DNA of 64,000 bases, from positions 186,001 through 250,000 of the forward strand of contig DYMU01000001.1 of assembly GCA_020721445.1 (NCBI GenBank), read 5' to 3'. Shown piece after piece: positions 34,110 through 42,800 of the stretch. Position numbers and translations under genes: made by a program. The stretch comes from Gemmobacter nectariphilus. GTDB lineage: Bacteria; Pseudomonadota; Alphaproteobacteria; Rhodobacterales; Rhodobacteraceae. Under the pieces are notes generated by a model. That model did no database searches and was not told where the DNA came from. It was given only the letters and a program-made list of their open reading frames with translations. The stretch's first letter is position 1, and each line of letters begins with the position of its first letter.

Positions 34110-34198
34110 GGGCAGCTCCTGCACGGGACGGTCGCGATTGACGCCCCTTTGCCCATGGATTACGCCAGCCAGAGCGCTTTATCCAGATGGAGACCACC

Positions 34199-35239
34199 AT
34201 GGCCGAGCCGGTCCAAACGCCTGCGGCTTTCCCTCCCCGCATCTTTTCGGGCATCCAGCCGTCAGGCGGCATCACGCTGGGCAATTATCTGGGCGCGTTG
34301 AAGCGTTTTGTCGAAAAGCAGAACGAAGGGATCGAGACGATCTATTGCCTCGTCGACATGCACGCGATCACCGTATGGCAAGACCCGCAAAAGCTGCGCC
34401 ATGCCACCCGCGAAGGGGCGGCGGCGTTCATCGCAGCGGGGCTTGATCCGGCGCGGTCGATCCTGTTCAACCAAAGCCAAGTCAGCGCCCATGTCGAATT
34501 GGGCTGGATCTTCAACTGCGTGGCGCGTCTGGGCTGGATGAACCGGATGACCCAGTTCAAGGACAAGGCGGGCAAGAATGCCGAAGCCGCCAGCCTTGGC
34601 CTTTACGCCTACCCTGCCCTGATGGCCGCCGATATCATGGCCTATCACGCCACCCATGTGCCGGTGGGTGAGGATCAAAAGCAGCATCTGGAACTGACCC
34701 GCGACATCGCGATCAAGTTCAACCATGACTACGGGGTCAACTTCTTTCCCATCGTCGAGCCGGTGATCGAAGGGGCTGCCACCCGTGTCATGTCGTTGCG
34801 CGACGGCAGCAAGAAAATGTCGAAATCCGACCCGTCGGATCAAAGCCGCATCAACCTGACCGATGATGCCGACACCATCGCCGCGAAGATCCGCAAGGCC
34901 AAGACCGACGCCGATCCGCTGCCCGAGACCCTGGACGGGCTGAAAGACCGGCCCGAGGCGCGCAATCTGGTCAACATCTACGCCGCCTTGGCCGGAACAA
35001 CCCCGGCGCAGGTGGTCGCGGAACACGCAGGCGCGCAGTTTGGCAGCTTCAAGCCGAAACTGGCCGATCTGGCGGTGGCACACCTGTCACCGATCACCAC
35101 CCAGATGACCCGCCTGATGCAAGACCCGGCCGAGATTGACCGCATCCTTGGCGAAGGTGCCGACCGGGCCGAGGCGATTGCGCGGCCGATCCTTGATCAG
35201 GTCTATGACATCACCGGCATGATCCGATCCCGGCGATAA
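34199..35239 (+). CDS. trpS: Tryptophanyl-tRNA synthetase
   Basis: A 346-residue class Ic synthetase with the nucleotide-binding [18 protein letters not shown] (HIGH equivalent) and [16 protein letters not shown] (KMSKS). It charges tRNA-Trp. [18 protein letters not shown] at 34199 is chosen because GGAG lies six bases upstream; an ATG four codons earlier contains that site. Confidence 0.97.
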   Translation: MAEPVQTPAAFPPRIFSGIQPSGGITLGNYLGALKRFVEKQNEGIETIYCLVDMHAITVWQDPQKLRHATREGAAAFIAAGLDPARSILFNQSQVSAHVELGWIFNCVARLGWMNRMTQFKDKAGKNAEAASLGLYAYPALMAADIMAYHATHVPVGEDQKQHLELTRDIAIKFNHDYGVNFFPIVEPVIEGAATRVMSLRDGSKKMSKSDPSDQSRINLTDDADTIAAKIRKAKTDADPLPETLDGLKDRPEARNLVNIYAALAGTTPAQVVAEHAGAQFGSFKPKLADLAVAHLSPITTQMTRLMQDPAEIDRILGEGADRAEAIARPILDQVYDITGMIRSRR

Positions 35240-35323
35240 CGCCGGGGCGGGGGACAAGGCCCGACACCGTCGGTCGCCGGGGGCATTTCAGGTGTTGGTC
35301 CGGCAACCGACGCGGGCGGGGCC

Positions 35324-35761
35324 TTACCTGGCCTCAAAATCGGCAATCGTCACCACGCCGTCGCGATTGGTGTCGATCTTGTCCAGCCAGAGGGCCGCAC
35401 CTTCGACAAACTCGGGCTGCGTGACGGTGCCATCGGCGTTGGTGTCGTTCATCTCGCGCGACATGCCATTAGCGATCATGGTGATGATTGCCCGCGGACC
35501 GTCTTGCTTGATGGCCGCGATGTCATTGGCGCGGGCCTCGTCGAACAGCACATGTTCTTCGGCGTCCAGCGTGCCGTCTTCATTGGCATCGAAGGTCGTG
35601 AACACATCGCCGCGCATCGAGACCGCCTCTTCGGTGGTGACGGTCCCATCGGCGTTCTTGTCCCAATTGTCGAAAAACCGCTGCGCCGCAGGGTTGGTTT
35701 GCGCGAAGGCGGAACTGGCAACAGCCATGGCCAAAATGCTGAGGAGAAGAGATCGATTCAT
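35324..35761 (-). CDS. Secreted EF-hand protein (four motifs)
   Basis: A 145-residue protein with signal peptide (MNRSLLLSILAMAVASSAFA) and four EF-hand calcium loops: DKNADGTVTTEE, DANEDGTLDAEE, DTNADGTVTQPE and DTNRDGVVTIAD. Each has Asp/Asn at ligand positions and Gly at position 6. It should bind calcium in the periplasm. It is a paralogue of the gene just upstream, with a 185-base gap between them. A possible promoter (TTGAAA, N16, TAGTTT) lies before it. Function unknown. Confidence 0.82.
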   Translation of the reverse strand: MNRSLLLSILAMAVASSAFAQTNPAAQRFFDNWDKNADGTVTTEEAVSMRGDVFTTFDANEDGTLDAEEHVLFDEARANDIAAIKQDGPRAIITMIANGMSREMNDTNADGTVTQPEFVEGAALWLDKIDTNRDGVVTIADFEAR

Positions 35762-35946
35762 CGGATTTCCTGTCTTAGGCAAAGGCGGAAAGCGCCCTGT
35801 GGCGCAGACCCGCCGGTAAACTATCGCGAGAGATACAGCTTTCAAATACCGGCACATCACCGTTGGGCGCAACCTCGCCGGGGGCTCGGAAACCGCGGCA
35901 TATACGCCGGGGCGCAACGATCACGCAGCACCGCGGCCAAAGAGTT

Positions 35947-36465
35947 TCAGCGGGCGAAATCATCCATCGTCAGAACCCCATCGCCGTTGCGGTCCAGCAT
36001 CGGGAACAGCTTTTGCGTTGCGGCGGTGAATTCCACATCGGTCACAAGGCCATCGCCATCGGTGTCGTTGAACGCAGGCGTCATCGCCTGACGCATTGCG
36101 GCACCGGGGCCCATGATGTTGCCCATGCCCTGACCGGCACCTTTGCCCACACCCTGCCCCATGCCCTGCCCCATGCCATTGGCCCTGGCCTGACCCTGGG
36201 TTTCGGCCTTGATCTCCATCTCCATCGCCATGTGTTCGGCGACCATGGCCCAATCCTCGGCGGACAGGGTGCCATCATTGTCGCCATCGAACATGTAAAA
36301 CACGTCGCCACGCTTGGTGATGGCTTCTTCCAGCGTCACCTTGCCGTCGGCGTCGCCGTCCCATTGCGCCATCATCTGCGCACCGGGGTTGCCTTGCTGG
36401 GCAAGGCAGGGGGTTGCCAGCACCAACATCACGGCGGTGGCAAGGGGCAGGTGTCGCGCGGTCAT
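35947..36465 (-). CDS. Secreted EF-hand protein with Gly/Met-rich insert
   Basis: A 172-residue protein starting MTARHLPLATAVMLVLATPCLA (36465, GGAG six bases upstream). Four EF-hand loops are visible: DGDADGKVTLEE, DGDNDGTLSAED, DTDGDGLVTDVE and DRNGDGVLTMDD. Between the second and third lies a low-complexity GQGMGQGMGQGVGKGAGQGMGN insert (about residues 95-117). It belongs with the neighbouring EF-hand gene and probably binds calcium in the periplasm. Role unknown. Confidence 0.82.
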   Translation of the reverse strand: MTARHLPLATAVMLVLATPCLAQQGNPGAQMMAQWDGDADGKVTLEEAITKRGDVFYMFDGDNDGTLSAEDWAMVAEHMAMEMEIKAETQGQARANGMGQGMGQGVGKGAGQGMGNIMGPGAAMRQAMTPAFNDTDGDGLVTDVEFTAATQKLFPMLDRNGDGVLTMDDFAR

Positions 36466-36543
36466 CGCAAGCTCCATCGTTGTCAATCATACATCTGTTC
36501 AACGAAGGCGCCTGCGGTTTCCGTCGCGACACCTGACACCGCT

Positions 36544-36888
36544 TTACTTGGCGGCTGCGGCCAGTTCGTCCCAGCAGGCAAGCGCATGACCGGCATACAT
36601 CAGGCCCGGGCCACCGCCCATCTGGATCGCCATGCTCAGCACATCGGCCAGTTCTTCGCGGCTGGCACCCGACTGCATCAGGGCTTCGACGTGGAACATG
36701 ATGCACGGCTCGCAGCGCAACACGACGGCCATGCCAAGCGCGATCATTTCCTTTTCCTTCAGGCCCAGAACACCATTGTCCTTGACGGCTTTCGACAGCT
36801 CGCCAAAGCCGCCCATCGTCTTGGGCATGGTCTTGCCGATCATGCGCAGTTCGCCGCGCATTTCGTTGATCTTGTCGGAATAGCTCAT
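36544..36888 (-). CDS. Carboxymuconolactone decarboxylase / AhpD-like protein
   Basis: A 114-residue all-helical AhpD-like protein. The redox-type motif C59-E-P-C62 with H66 (RCEPCIMFH) is intact, as in the active site of AhpD-family reductants. Proteins of this size act as small thiol peroxidase partners or as decarboxylases; here the CxxC points to thiol redox chemistry. A perfect FnrL-type box lies 55-68 bases before the start. It sits downstream of the DadA-like oxidase. Confidence 0.85.
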   Translation of the reverse strand: MSYSDKINEMRGELRMIGKTMPKTMGGFGELSKAVKDNGVLGLKEKEMIALGMAVVLRCEPCIMFHVEALMQSGASREELADVLSMAIQMGGGPGLMYAGHALACWDELAAAAK

Positions 36889-36912
36889 GACAGACTCCTA
36901 CATTGCTGGTGC

Positions 36913-36956
36913 AGCATATCACATGCGGCAGCGCAGCAAACCTTGACCTGCGTCAA
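36913..36956 (-). promoter_or_regulatory. FNR/FnrL box and -10 of a class II promoter
   Basis: Perfect dyad TTGAC-CTGC-GTCAA at 36943-36956. On the minus strand a -10 like element TATGCT occurs at 36918-36913, placing the box centre near -41.5 to -43.5 from the expected start of transcription, as in class II FNR-activated promoters. It would drive the AhpD-like gene when oxygen falls. Confidence 0.65.
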
Positions 36957-36966
36957 TCTGCCGGGT

Positions 36967-38043
36967 TTATCGAAACCGTTGCGGCGAAAGCGCGGCCAGC
37001 ACCTCGGGCCCAAAGTCGGGGCTGCGGCCCAGGATCAGATCGGCGGCCAGACGGCTGGCGGCGGGGCAACTTTGAAAGCCTTGCCCACCCTGCCCGGCGA
37101 ACCAGAAGAACGATGGCTCATCCGGGTCCTGGCCGATCACCATGTTGCGGTCGGGCGCAAAGGTGCGCAGACCGGCCCAGTTCGACAGCAGCCGGGTAAC
37201 CGGGGTCGTCACCATTTCCTCATAGCGGGCAAGCCCCTCGGCCAGCACCATATCGTCCGCCCAGGCATCGTGCGGGGCCATCAGATGCTCTTCGGCGGGC
37301 GACACGATCAAGGCACCGGCATCGGGCTTGGCATACCATGCCTCGCCGGCGCCAAACATCATCGGCCAGCGGCTGACATCCAACCCGTCCGGGGCCGGTA
37401 TGCGCGCCATCGACCGGCGAAACGGGGTAAAGCCAAGGGGTGCAACACCCGCAAGCCCCGCCACCTGATCAACCCAGGCCCCCGAGGCGTTGACCAGAAT
37501 CGTCGCATGAAACAGCCCGGCCGGGGTTTCCACCTGCCAGCCCGCCGCCCCGCGTGAAATCTCGGACACCCGCGCATCGGTGACGATCCGCGCGCCTGCC
37601 GCCCGTGCATCCCGCGCAAAGCCCTGAATCAGCAGATCGGTGTCAATATCCCAGGCTTCGGCCGAATAGGCCGCCATCGCCACGAGGTCCGGGTGCAACG
37701 GCGGCACCATCGCGCGGGCTTCGTCCAGGCTGATGTCATGCAGATGCATATGGCCGGCTTCGCGGCGAAACACCTCATCCTCGCCGGGTTTGGCCACCAT
37801 CATCAGGCCGCGTGGCGACAAGATCCCGCGGGCCGCGTGAAAGAACGCCCCCGAGGCCAGCGACAATTCCACCATGGTGGGCGAGCCATAGCGCGGTTCA
37901 TACAGCGCGGCTGACCGGCTGGAGGCATGGTGCGCCAGCGAGGTTTCGGCCTCCAGCAGCGTCACACCGGCGTAAGGGGCCAGTCGCGCAGCCAAAGAGA
38001 TGCCCGCAATACCGCCGCCGATGATAAGGATATCTGCGTTCAA
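36967..38043 (-). CDS. DadA-like FAD-dependent oxidoreductase (glycine/D-amino-acid oxidase family)
   Basis: A DAO-family flavoprotein of about 358 residues if it starts at the TTG at 38043, directly before the FAD motif NADILIIGGGIAGISLAARL; a GGGGGCAGG site is just upstream. The reading frame is open to 38130, but no conserved sequence precedes the FAD motif. Other motifs: SSRSAALYEPRYG and the C-terminal WFAGQGGQGFQSCPAASRLAADLI. These enzymes oxidise amines or amino acids. The substrate is unknown. It lies between sqr and the AhpD-like gene on the same strand. Confidence 0.78.
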   Translation of the reverse strand: MNADILIIGGGIAGISLAARLAPYAGVTLLEAETSLAHHASSRSAALYEPRYGSPTMVELSLASGAFFHAARGILSPRGLMMVAKPGEDEVFRREAGHMHLHDISLDEARAMVPPLHPDLVAMAAYSAEAWDIDTDLLIQGFARDARAAGARIVTDARVSEISRGAAGWQVETPAGLFHATILVNASGAWVDQVAGLAGVAPLGFTPFRRSMARIPAPDGLDVSRWPMMFGAGEAWYAKPDAGALIVSPAEEHLMAPHDAWADDMVLAEGLARYEEMVTTPVTRLLSNWAGLRTFAPDRNMVIGQDPDEPSFFWFAGQGGQGFQSCPAASRLAADLILGRSPDFGPEVLAALSPQRFR

Positions 38044-38133
38044 GACCTGCCCCCTGCCGTGCCTGCTTTGGCCGGCACAGTGCCCTGTGACAGCGCCAGA
38101 TGCAATCCGGCCCCACGGCAGGGGCGACAAAGA

Positions 38134-39420
38134 TCAGCCTTTCTTGACGGCCTTCAACTTGTCGATGCCCATCACCTTCAGCGCAAGGCTTTCGTAGAAC
38201 GGCTCGGATTCACCCTTTTTCAGCTTGCGCATGAAGTATTTCTCAAACCCGACCTTGGCCAGATGCACCCACTTGCCTTCGGACGACCAGTTGACATTGC
38301 GCGGCGGGATCTGCGGCTGCGCCACAAAGGCAATGCCCCCGTCGCCAAAGTCGGCCAGACAGATGGCGTTCCAGGTTCCCACCTCATCCGGTTCTTTCCC
38401 CTTGACCAGATTGCCGATGTTGTGGGCCGTGGCCGTCACCATGGATTCGATCATGAAGCCGGTCTTCGGCACCCCCACGGGAACCGGGGTCGGCCCCATC
38501 GGCGGAATCGCGACGCAGACCCCCACGGCAAAGATGTTGGGGTATTTCGGGTTGCGCTGGTGCTTGTCGACGATGGTAAAGCCGCGCGGGTTTGACAGGC
38601 CGTCGATGCCCGACACCGGCTTGATGCCGCGAAACGCGGGCAGCATCATCGAGAACACAAAGGGCAGATCCTTTTCGCCTTTCGAGGTGCCGTCATCGGC
38701 AATCTCTTCAACCGTCATCACGCCCGGTTCGACCTTTTTCACCTTGGCCGAGGTGATCCACTTGATATGCTTGGCCCGCATCTGCGATTCTAGCAGACCC
38801 TTGGTGTCGCCCACCCCGTCAAGGCCAAGATGGCCGATATAAGGTTCCGAGGTGACAAAGGTCATCGGCACCTTGTCGCGGATCTTGGCACGGCGCAGCG
38901 CGGTTTCCAGAATGAACAGGAACTCGTAGGCCGGGCCAAAGCAGCTTGCGCCTTGGGCGGCCCCAATGATCACCGGGCCGGGGTTCTTCAGCAGTTCCTC
39001 GAACACCTCACGCGCCTTTTCGGCATGATCGACGTGGCAGACCGATTGGGTGTGGCCACCATGCGGGCCGAAACCGGGGATCTCGTCAAAGGCCAGTTCC
39101 GGGCCGGTGGCGATGACCAGATAGTCGTAACTGACCGACTGGCCGTTCACCAATTCGATGCGGTTTTCCTCGGGGTGCAGTTTTTCGGCGGCGACGGCGA
39201 TGAAGTCGATGCCCTTTTTCTTCATCGTCGGGGTCAGATCGACCGACACTTCCTTGCGGTCGCGCCAGCCCACGGCCACCCACGGGTTCGACGGCACGAA
39301 ATGATAGGTCGGGTCCTTGGTCACCACCGTGACCGTGTCACCCTTGCCAAGCTGATCCTTGACCTCATAGGCCATGATGGCGCCGCCAAGACCGGCCCCC
39401 AGAACGACGACATGCGCCAT
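38134..39420 (-). CDS. sqr: Sulfide:quinone oxidoreductase (type I)
   Basis: A 428-residue membrane-associated flavoprotein. The three redox cysteines of Rhodobacter-type SQR are all present: C128 (QSVCHVDHA), C160 (GASCFGPAYEF) and C354 (NAICLADFGD). The FAD motif is VVLGAGLGGAIMAYEV, and the C-terminus IDKLKAVKKG is amphipathic for membrane contact. It oxidises sulfide to sulfane/polysulfide and reduces quinone. This supports sulfide-dependent growth or detoxification. The Shine-Dalgarno lies inside a short palindrome. Confidence 0.93.
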   Translation of the reverse strand: MAHVVVLGAGLGGAIMAYEVKDQLGKGDTVTVVTKDPTYHFVPSNPWVAVGWRDRKEVSVDLTPTMKKKGIDFIAVAAEKLHPEENRIELVNGQSVSYDYLVIATGPELAFDEIPGFGPHGGHTQSVCHVDHAEKAREVFEELLKNPGPVIIGAAQGASCFGPAYEFLFILETALRRAKIRDKVPMTFVTSEPYIGHLGLDGVGDTKGLLESQMRAKHIKWITSAKVKKVEPGVMTVEEIADDGTSKGEKDLPFVFSMMLPAFRGIKPVSGIDGLSNPRGFTIVDKHQRNPKYPNIFAVGVCVAIPPMGPTPVPVGVPKTGFMIESMVTATAHNIGNLVKGKEPDEVGTWNAICLADFGDGGIAFVAQPQIPPRNVNWSSEGKWVHLAKVGFEKYFMRKLKKGESEPFYESLALKVMGIDKLKAVKKG

Positions 39421-39423
39421 GAC

Positions 39424-39439
39424 AATTCCTCCCTGAATT
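39424..39439 (-). promoter_or_regulatory. Inverted repeat AATTC-N6-GAATT around the sqr ribosome-binding site
   Basis: On the minus strand AATTC-AGGGAG-GAATT precedes the sqr ATG by three bases. The purine-rich AGGGAG ribosome-binding sequence forms the loop. It could be a small RNA hairpin exposing the site, or an operator for a SqrR/BigR-type sulfide sensor, whose known sites have ATTC/GAAT arms but a longer spacer. Confidence 0.35.
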
Positions 39440-39517
39440 ATTACGAAATGTTACTTTGAAAACTGTGAATTTGTCGTGCCGTTTTCCCAGTGCGGCAATT
39501 CGTCACCGTGAAATGGA

Positions 39518-39545
39518 AAAAGGCCCGCTTTCGCGGGCCCTTGAG
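39518..39545 (-). terminator. Rho-independent terminator of the xdh-nucleoside transporter operon
   Basis: On the minus strand GGCCCGC-GAAA-GCGGGCC (39539-39522) is followed by TTTTTCC. It starts about 25 bases after the stop of the BMP-type binding-protein gene, the last gene of the operon. Confidence 0.88.
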
Positions 39546-39563
39546 TGCCTTTTTTGGATCAAA

Positions 39564-40655
39564 TCACTTGGGGATATCGGCGGTGATGCCTTCGACATAG
39601 AACCCCATGCCCAGCAGATCGCCATCCGGGGCCACAGCACCTTCGGCCAACCAGTCGCTGCCGTCCTGCTTCTTGATCGGCCCGGTGAACGGGTGATAGG
39701 TGCCTGCGGCAATGGCGTCACGCATCGCCTCGGCCTCGGCCTTCACCTCGGCCGGGACGGCATCGGTGATCTCGCCGATCTCGACCTCGCCGTCCTTGAT
39801 CCCCGCCCAGACGTCGGTCTGGGTCCAGGTGCCATCCAGCACTTCGCCGACGCGCTTGACGTAATAGGGCGCCCAGTTGTCGATGATCGACGACACCCGC
39901 GGGCTTGGCTTGTAATCGGCCATGTCCGAGGCCTGACCAAAGCCGATCACCGCGCCATTGGCCTTGGCGGCCTCGGCAAGCGGTGCGGTTGAATCGGTGT
40001 GTGACGCGATCACATCGACGCCTTGCTCGATCATCGCCTTGGCAGCATCGGCCTCTTTCGCCGGATCAAACCAGGTGAACGCCCAGACCACGGTCAACTC
40101 GACCGCCGGGTTCACCTTCTTGGCATGCAGGTAATAGCTGTTGATGCCCATAATGACCTCGGGGATCGGGAATGACCCGATATAGCCGATCTTGTTCGAT
40201 TTGGTCATCTTGCCTGCAATGTGGCCCTGAATGGCGCGGCCTTCATAGAAGCGGGCATTGTACGTCGCCACATTCGGCTGCTCGCGCTTGTAGCCGGTCG
40301 CATGTTCGAACTTCATATTCGGGAATTTGGCGGCCACCGCATTGGTCGCATCCATGTAACCGAACGACGTGGTGAAGATGATGTTGCAGCCCGACAGCGC
40401 CATCTGCGTCAGCACCCGCTCGGCATCGGCACCTTCGGGCACGTTTTCCTGCCATGTGACTTCGACCTTGTCGCCATAGGCTTCTTGCACCGCCAAAGCG
40501 CCTTGGTGGTGCTGATAGCTCCACCCCAGATCGCCGATCGGGCCGACATAGACGAAACAGGCCTTCGCCTTGTCCATGGCCTGCGCATTGGCGACACCGC
40601 CAAAGGCCAGACCAAGGCCAAGTGCGGCCGTTGCAAGCAGTGTTCTGCGGTTCAT
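39564..40655 (-). CDS. BMP/PnrA-type ABC transporter substrate-binding protein (nucleoside/purine)
   Basis: A 363-residue periplasmic protein with signal peptide (MNRRTLLATAALGLGLAFGGVANAQA) and the BMP-family core (ACFVYVGPIGDLGWSYQHHQG, FTTSFGYMDATNAVAAKFPNM, VIASHTDSTAPLAEAAKANG, GYIGSFPIPEVIMGINSY). BMP proteins such as PnrA bind purine nucleosides. It is the last of a seven-gene operon with xanthine dehydrogenase, so a purine or purine nucleoside is the likely ligand. Confidence 0.9.
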   Translation of the reverse strand: MNRRTLLATAALGLGLAFGGVANAQAMDKAKACFVYVGPIGDLGWSYQHHQGALAVQEAYGDKVEVTWQENVPEGADAERVLTQMALSGCNIIFTTSFGYMDATNAVAAKFPNMKFEHATGYKREQPNVATYNARFYEGRAIQGHIAGKMTKSNKIGYIGSFPIPEVIMGINSYYLHAKKVNPAVELTVVWAFTWFDPAKEADAAKAMIEQGVDVIASHTDSTAPLAEAAKANGAVIGFGQASDMADYKPSPRVSSIIDNWAPYYVKRVGEVLDGTWTQTDVWAGIKDGEVEIGEITDAVPAEVKAEAEAMRDAIAAGTYHPFTGPIKKQDGSDWLAEGAVAPDGDLLGMGFYVEGITADIPK

Positions 40656-40701
40656 GGTATGCTCCCCGTTGGGGGCCAGTTTCGGCCCCGTTGATTGTGC
40701 C

Positions 40702-41631
40702 TCAGCGTGAGGCGTGAAAGGTTTGCCCAAGGTTGGCAGGCGCGTTCAAGGCGGCCTTGCCCTTGCCACTGGACATGATCACCAACACGACGATGGTTAT
40801 CAGATACGGCGACATCGACAAGTATTCCACCGGAATACGCGCCCCCGCCGCTTGCAGATTAAGCTGAAGCACCGAGATTCCGCCAAAAAGATAGGCGCCG
40901 ATCAAGGCCCGCCATGGCCGCCATGCCGCAAAGACCACAATGGCCAAAGCAATCCAGCCTGCGCCGGCGGTGATGCCATCGGTCCATTGCGGCACCCGGA
41001 CAAGGCTGACATAGGCCCCGCCCAAGCCCGCCATCGCACCCCCGAACAGAATGGCCAGCACCCGGATGCGGCGCACCTTGTAGCCAAGCGCATGGGCGGC
41101 ATCGTGGTTCTCCCCCACCGCGCGCAGGATCAGCCCCAGACGCGTGGATTTCAGCACCCACCACGCAACCGCCACCGAAGCGATCGACAGGTAAACCACC
41201 CAGTCATGGCCAAAGATCACCCGGCCGAAGAACGGACTCTCGGCCAGCGGCCCGAACGGCAAGGCTTCGGTCGCAGGCGGGCGGATGCCGACAAAGCCTT
41301 GGCCCAGCAGCGACGACAGCCCCAACCCGAACAGCGTCAGCGCAAGGCCAGACGCCACCTGATTGGCCAGCAGGAACTGCGTCAGCACCGCAAAGATCAG
41401 CGCCAGCGCCGCGCCCCCCAAGGCCCCGCCGACAAAGCCCAGCACAGCACTGCCGGTCTGCACCGACGCAATGAAGCCGCAGACAGCGCCCATGATCATC
41501 ATCCCCTCGACGCCAAGGTTCAGAACCCCCGCGCGCTCCACCACCAACTCGCCAATGGCGGCCAGAATGATCGGCACGCTTGCCACCATCAGCGACGCAA
41601 TCAGCAGCCCCGGATCAATGCCCCCGAACAT
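40702..41631 (-). CDS. ABC transporter permease, BMP/nucleoside type (second permease)
   Basis: A 309-residue permease of the BPD_transp_2 family: VPIILAAIGELVVERAGVLNLGVEGMMIMGA is the hallmark N-terminal segment, with about ten spans in all. The ATG (41631) overlaps the stop of the first permease by one base (TGATG), arguing against any of the long upstream codons. It forms the heteromeric channel with its neighbour, as in NupP/NupQ nucleoside importers. Confidence 0.9.
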   Translation of the reverse strand: MFGGIDPGLLIASLMVASVPIILAAIGELVVERAGVLNLGVEGMMIMGAVCGFIASVQTGSAVLGFVGGALGGAALALIFAVLTQFLLANQVASGLALTLFGLGLSSLLGQGFVGIRPPATEALPFGPLAESPFFGRVIFGHDWVVYLSIASVAVAWWVLKSTRLGLILRAVGENHDAAHALGYKVRRIRVLAILFGGAMAGLGGAYVSLVRVPQWTDGITAGAGWIALAIVVFAAWRPWRALIGAYLFGGISVLQLNLQAAGARIPVEYLSMSPYLITIVVLVIMSSGKGKAALNAPANLGQTFHASR

Positions 41632-42719
41632 CACGCGGCCTCCACCTTCGCGCCCAGACGGACGCGGTAATTGCTCAGCAGGTCCACCGCCAGAAGGAAA
41701 AACAACAGCATGCCCTGAAACGCCTGAATCGCGGCGGCGGGCAGGCCCAGCATGAACTGCGCCAATTCGCCGCCAATATAGGTCAGCGCCATCAGCAGCC
41801 CCGCCAGCAGAATGCCGATCGGGTTCAACCGGCCCAGAAACGCCACGATGATCGCGGTGAAGCCATAGCCCACGTTGAAATCGATGCTGATCTGCCCCGC
41901 GGGCCCCGCCACCTCGAACAGGCCCGCCAGCCCGGCCAAAGCCCCCGAAATCCCCATGCACAGCAGCACAAGACCGGTCGGGTTCACCCCGGCAAACCGC
42001 GCGGCCCGCGGCGCTTGCCCCGCCAGCTTGATGTGGAACCCAAGGATATGGCGTTGCAACAGGATATGGGCCGCGATCACCGCCATGAAGGCCGCGATCA
42101 CCCCCCAATGCATGCCGGTCCCGGCAATCAGTTCCGGGTTCGACGCCGACGGGTATTGCGACAGGTTGCGGCTGCCCGGAAAGCCGCCGCCTTCGGGGTT
42201 GCGCAACAGACCCAGCGACATCGAGGACAGAATGTTCTGCGCGATATACACCATCAACAGGCTGACAAGGATTTCATTGGTGTTGAACCGGGTCTTCAGG
42301 ATCGCCGGGATCATCGCCCAGACCCAGCCGCCCAAGGCCCCCGCCAGCACCATCAGCGGAAAGATGCCCCAATGCTGCGCCGGGTAAAACGCCAGCCCCA
42401 CGCCCGCGCCCGCCAGCGCCCCCATGATATACTGCCCCTCGGCCCCGATGTTCCATATCCCGGCCCGAAACCCCAGAGACAGGCCAATCGCGATCAGGAT
42501 CAAAGGCCCCGCCTTGACCAGCAGTTGCGGCCGCGAATAGCTGGCAAACTGCGCGTTGAACAGCGGATCCCAAAAGATCGTGCGGATCGCCTCGACCGGG
42601 TCCTTGCCAAGCGCGGCAAACATCACGCCACCCGCGATCATCGTCAGCACCACCGCCAGAACCGGGGTCATGCCTTGCCAGAACCGGCTGGGCGAGGGGC
42701 GCTTTTCCAGCCTCAGCAT
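41631..42719 (-). CDS. ABC transporter permease, BMP/nucleoside type (first permease)
   Basis: A 362-residue BPD_transp_2 permease (PLILIAIGLSLGFRAGIWNIGAEGQYIMGALAGAG), the larger partner in NupP-like nucleoside importers, with about ten spans. It is separated from the ATPase gene by 81 bases that contain a dispersed repeat copy, and overlaps the next permease by one base. Confidence 0.9.
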   Translation of the reverse strand: MLRLEKRPSPSRFWQGMTPVLAVVLTMIAGGVMFAALGKDPVEAIRTIFWDPLFNAQFASYSRPQLLVKAGPLILIAIGLSLGFRAGIWNIGAEGQYIMGALAGAGVGLAFYPAQHWGIFPLMVLAGALGGWVWAMIPAILKTRFNTNEILVSLLMVYIAQNILSSMSLGLLRNPEGGGFPGSRNLSQYPSASNPELIAGTGMHWGVIAAFMAVIAAHILLQRHILGFHIKLAGQAPRAARFAGVNPTGLVLLCMGISGALAGLAGLFEVAGPAGQISIDFNVGYGFTAIIVAFLGRLNPIGILLAGLLMALTYIGGELAQFMLGLPAAAIQAFQGMLLFFLLAVDLLSNYRVRLGAKVEAA

Positions 42720-42729
42720 GCGGATGCCC

Positions 42730-42800
42730 TTTCCTCTTGGCGAAAATACCCTCGGGGGTGGGCGGCGCAGCCGCCAAGGGGGCAGACAGCCCCCTTTGCC
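42730..42800 (-). repeat. Dispersed GTATTT-core repeat, type 2, copy E
   Basis: On the minus strand it reads CCCCCGAGGGTATTTTCGCC then AAGAGGAAAGG (42758-42728), preceded by GC-rich inverted repeats GGCGGC-TGC-GCCGCC and GGGGGC...GCCCCC. It fills the only sizeable gap inside the xdh-transporter operon, between ATPase and first permease. Confidence 0.7.
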
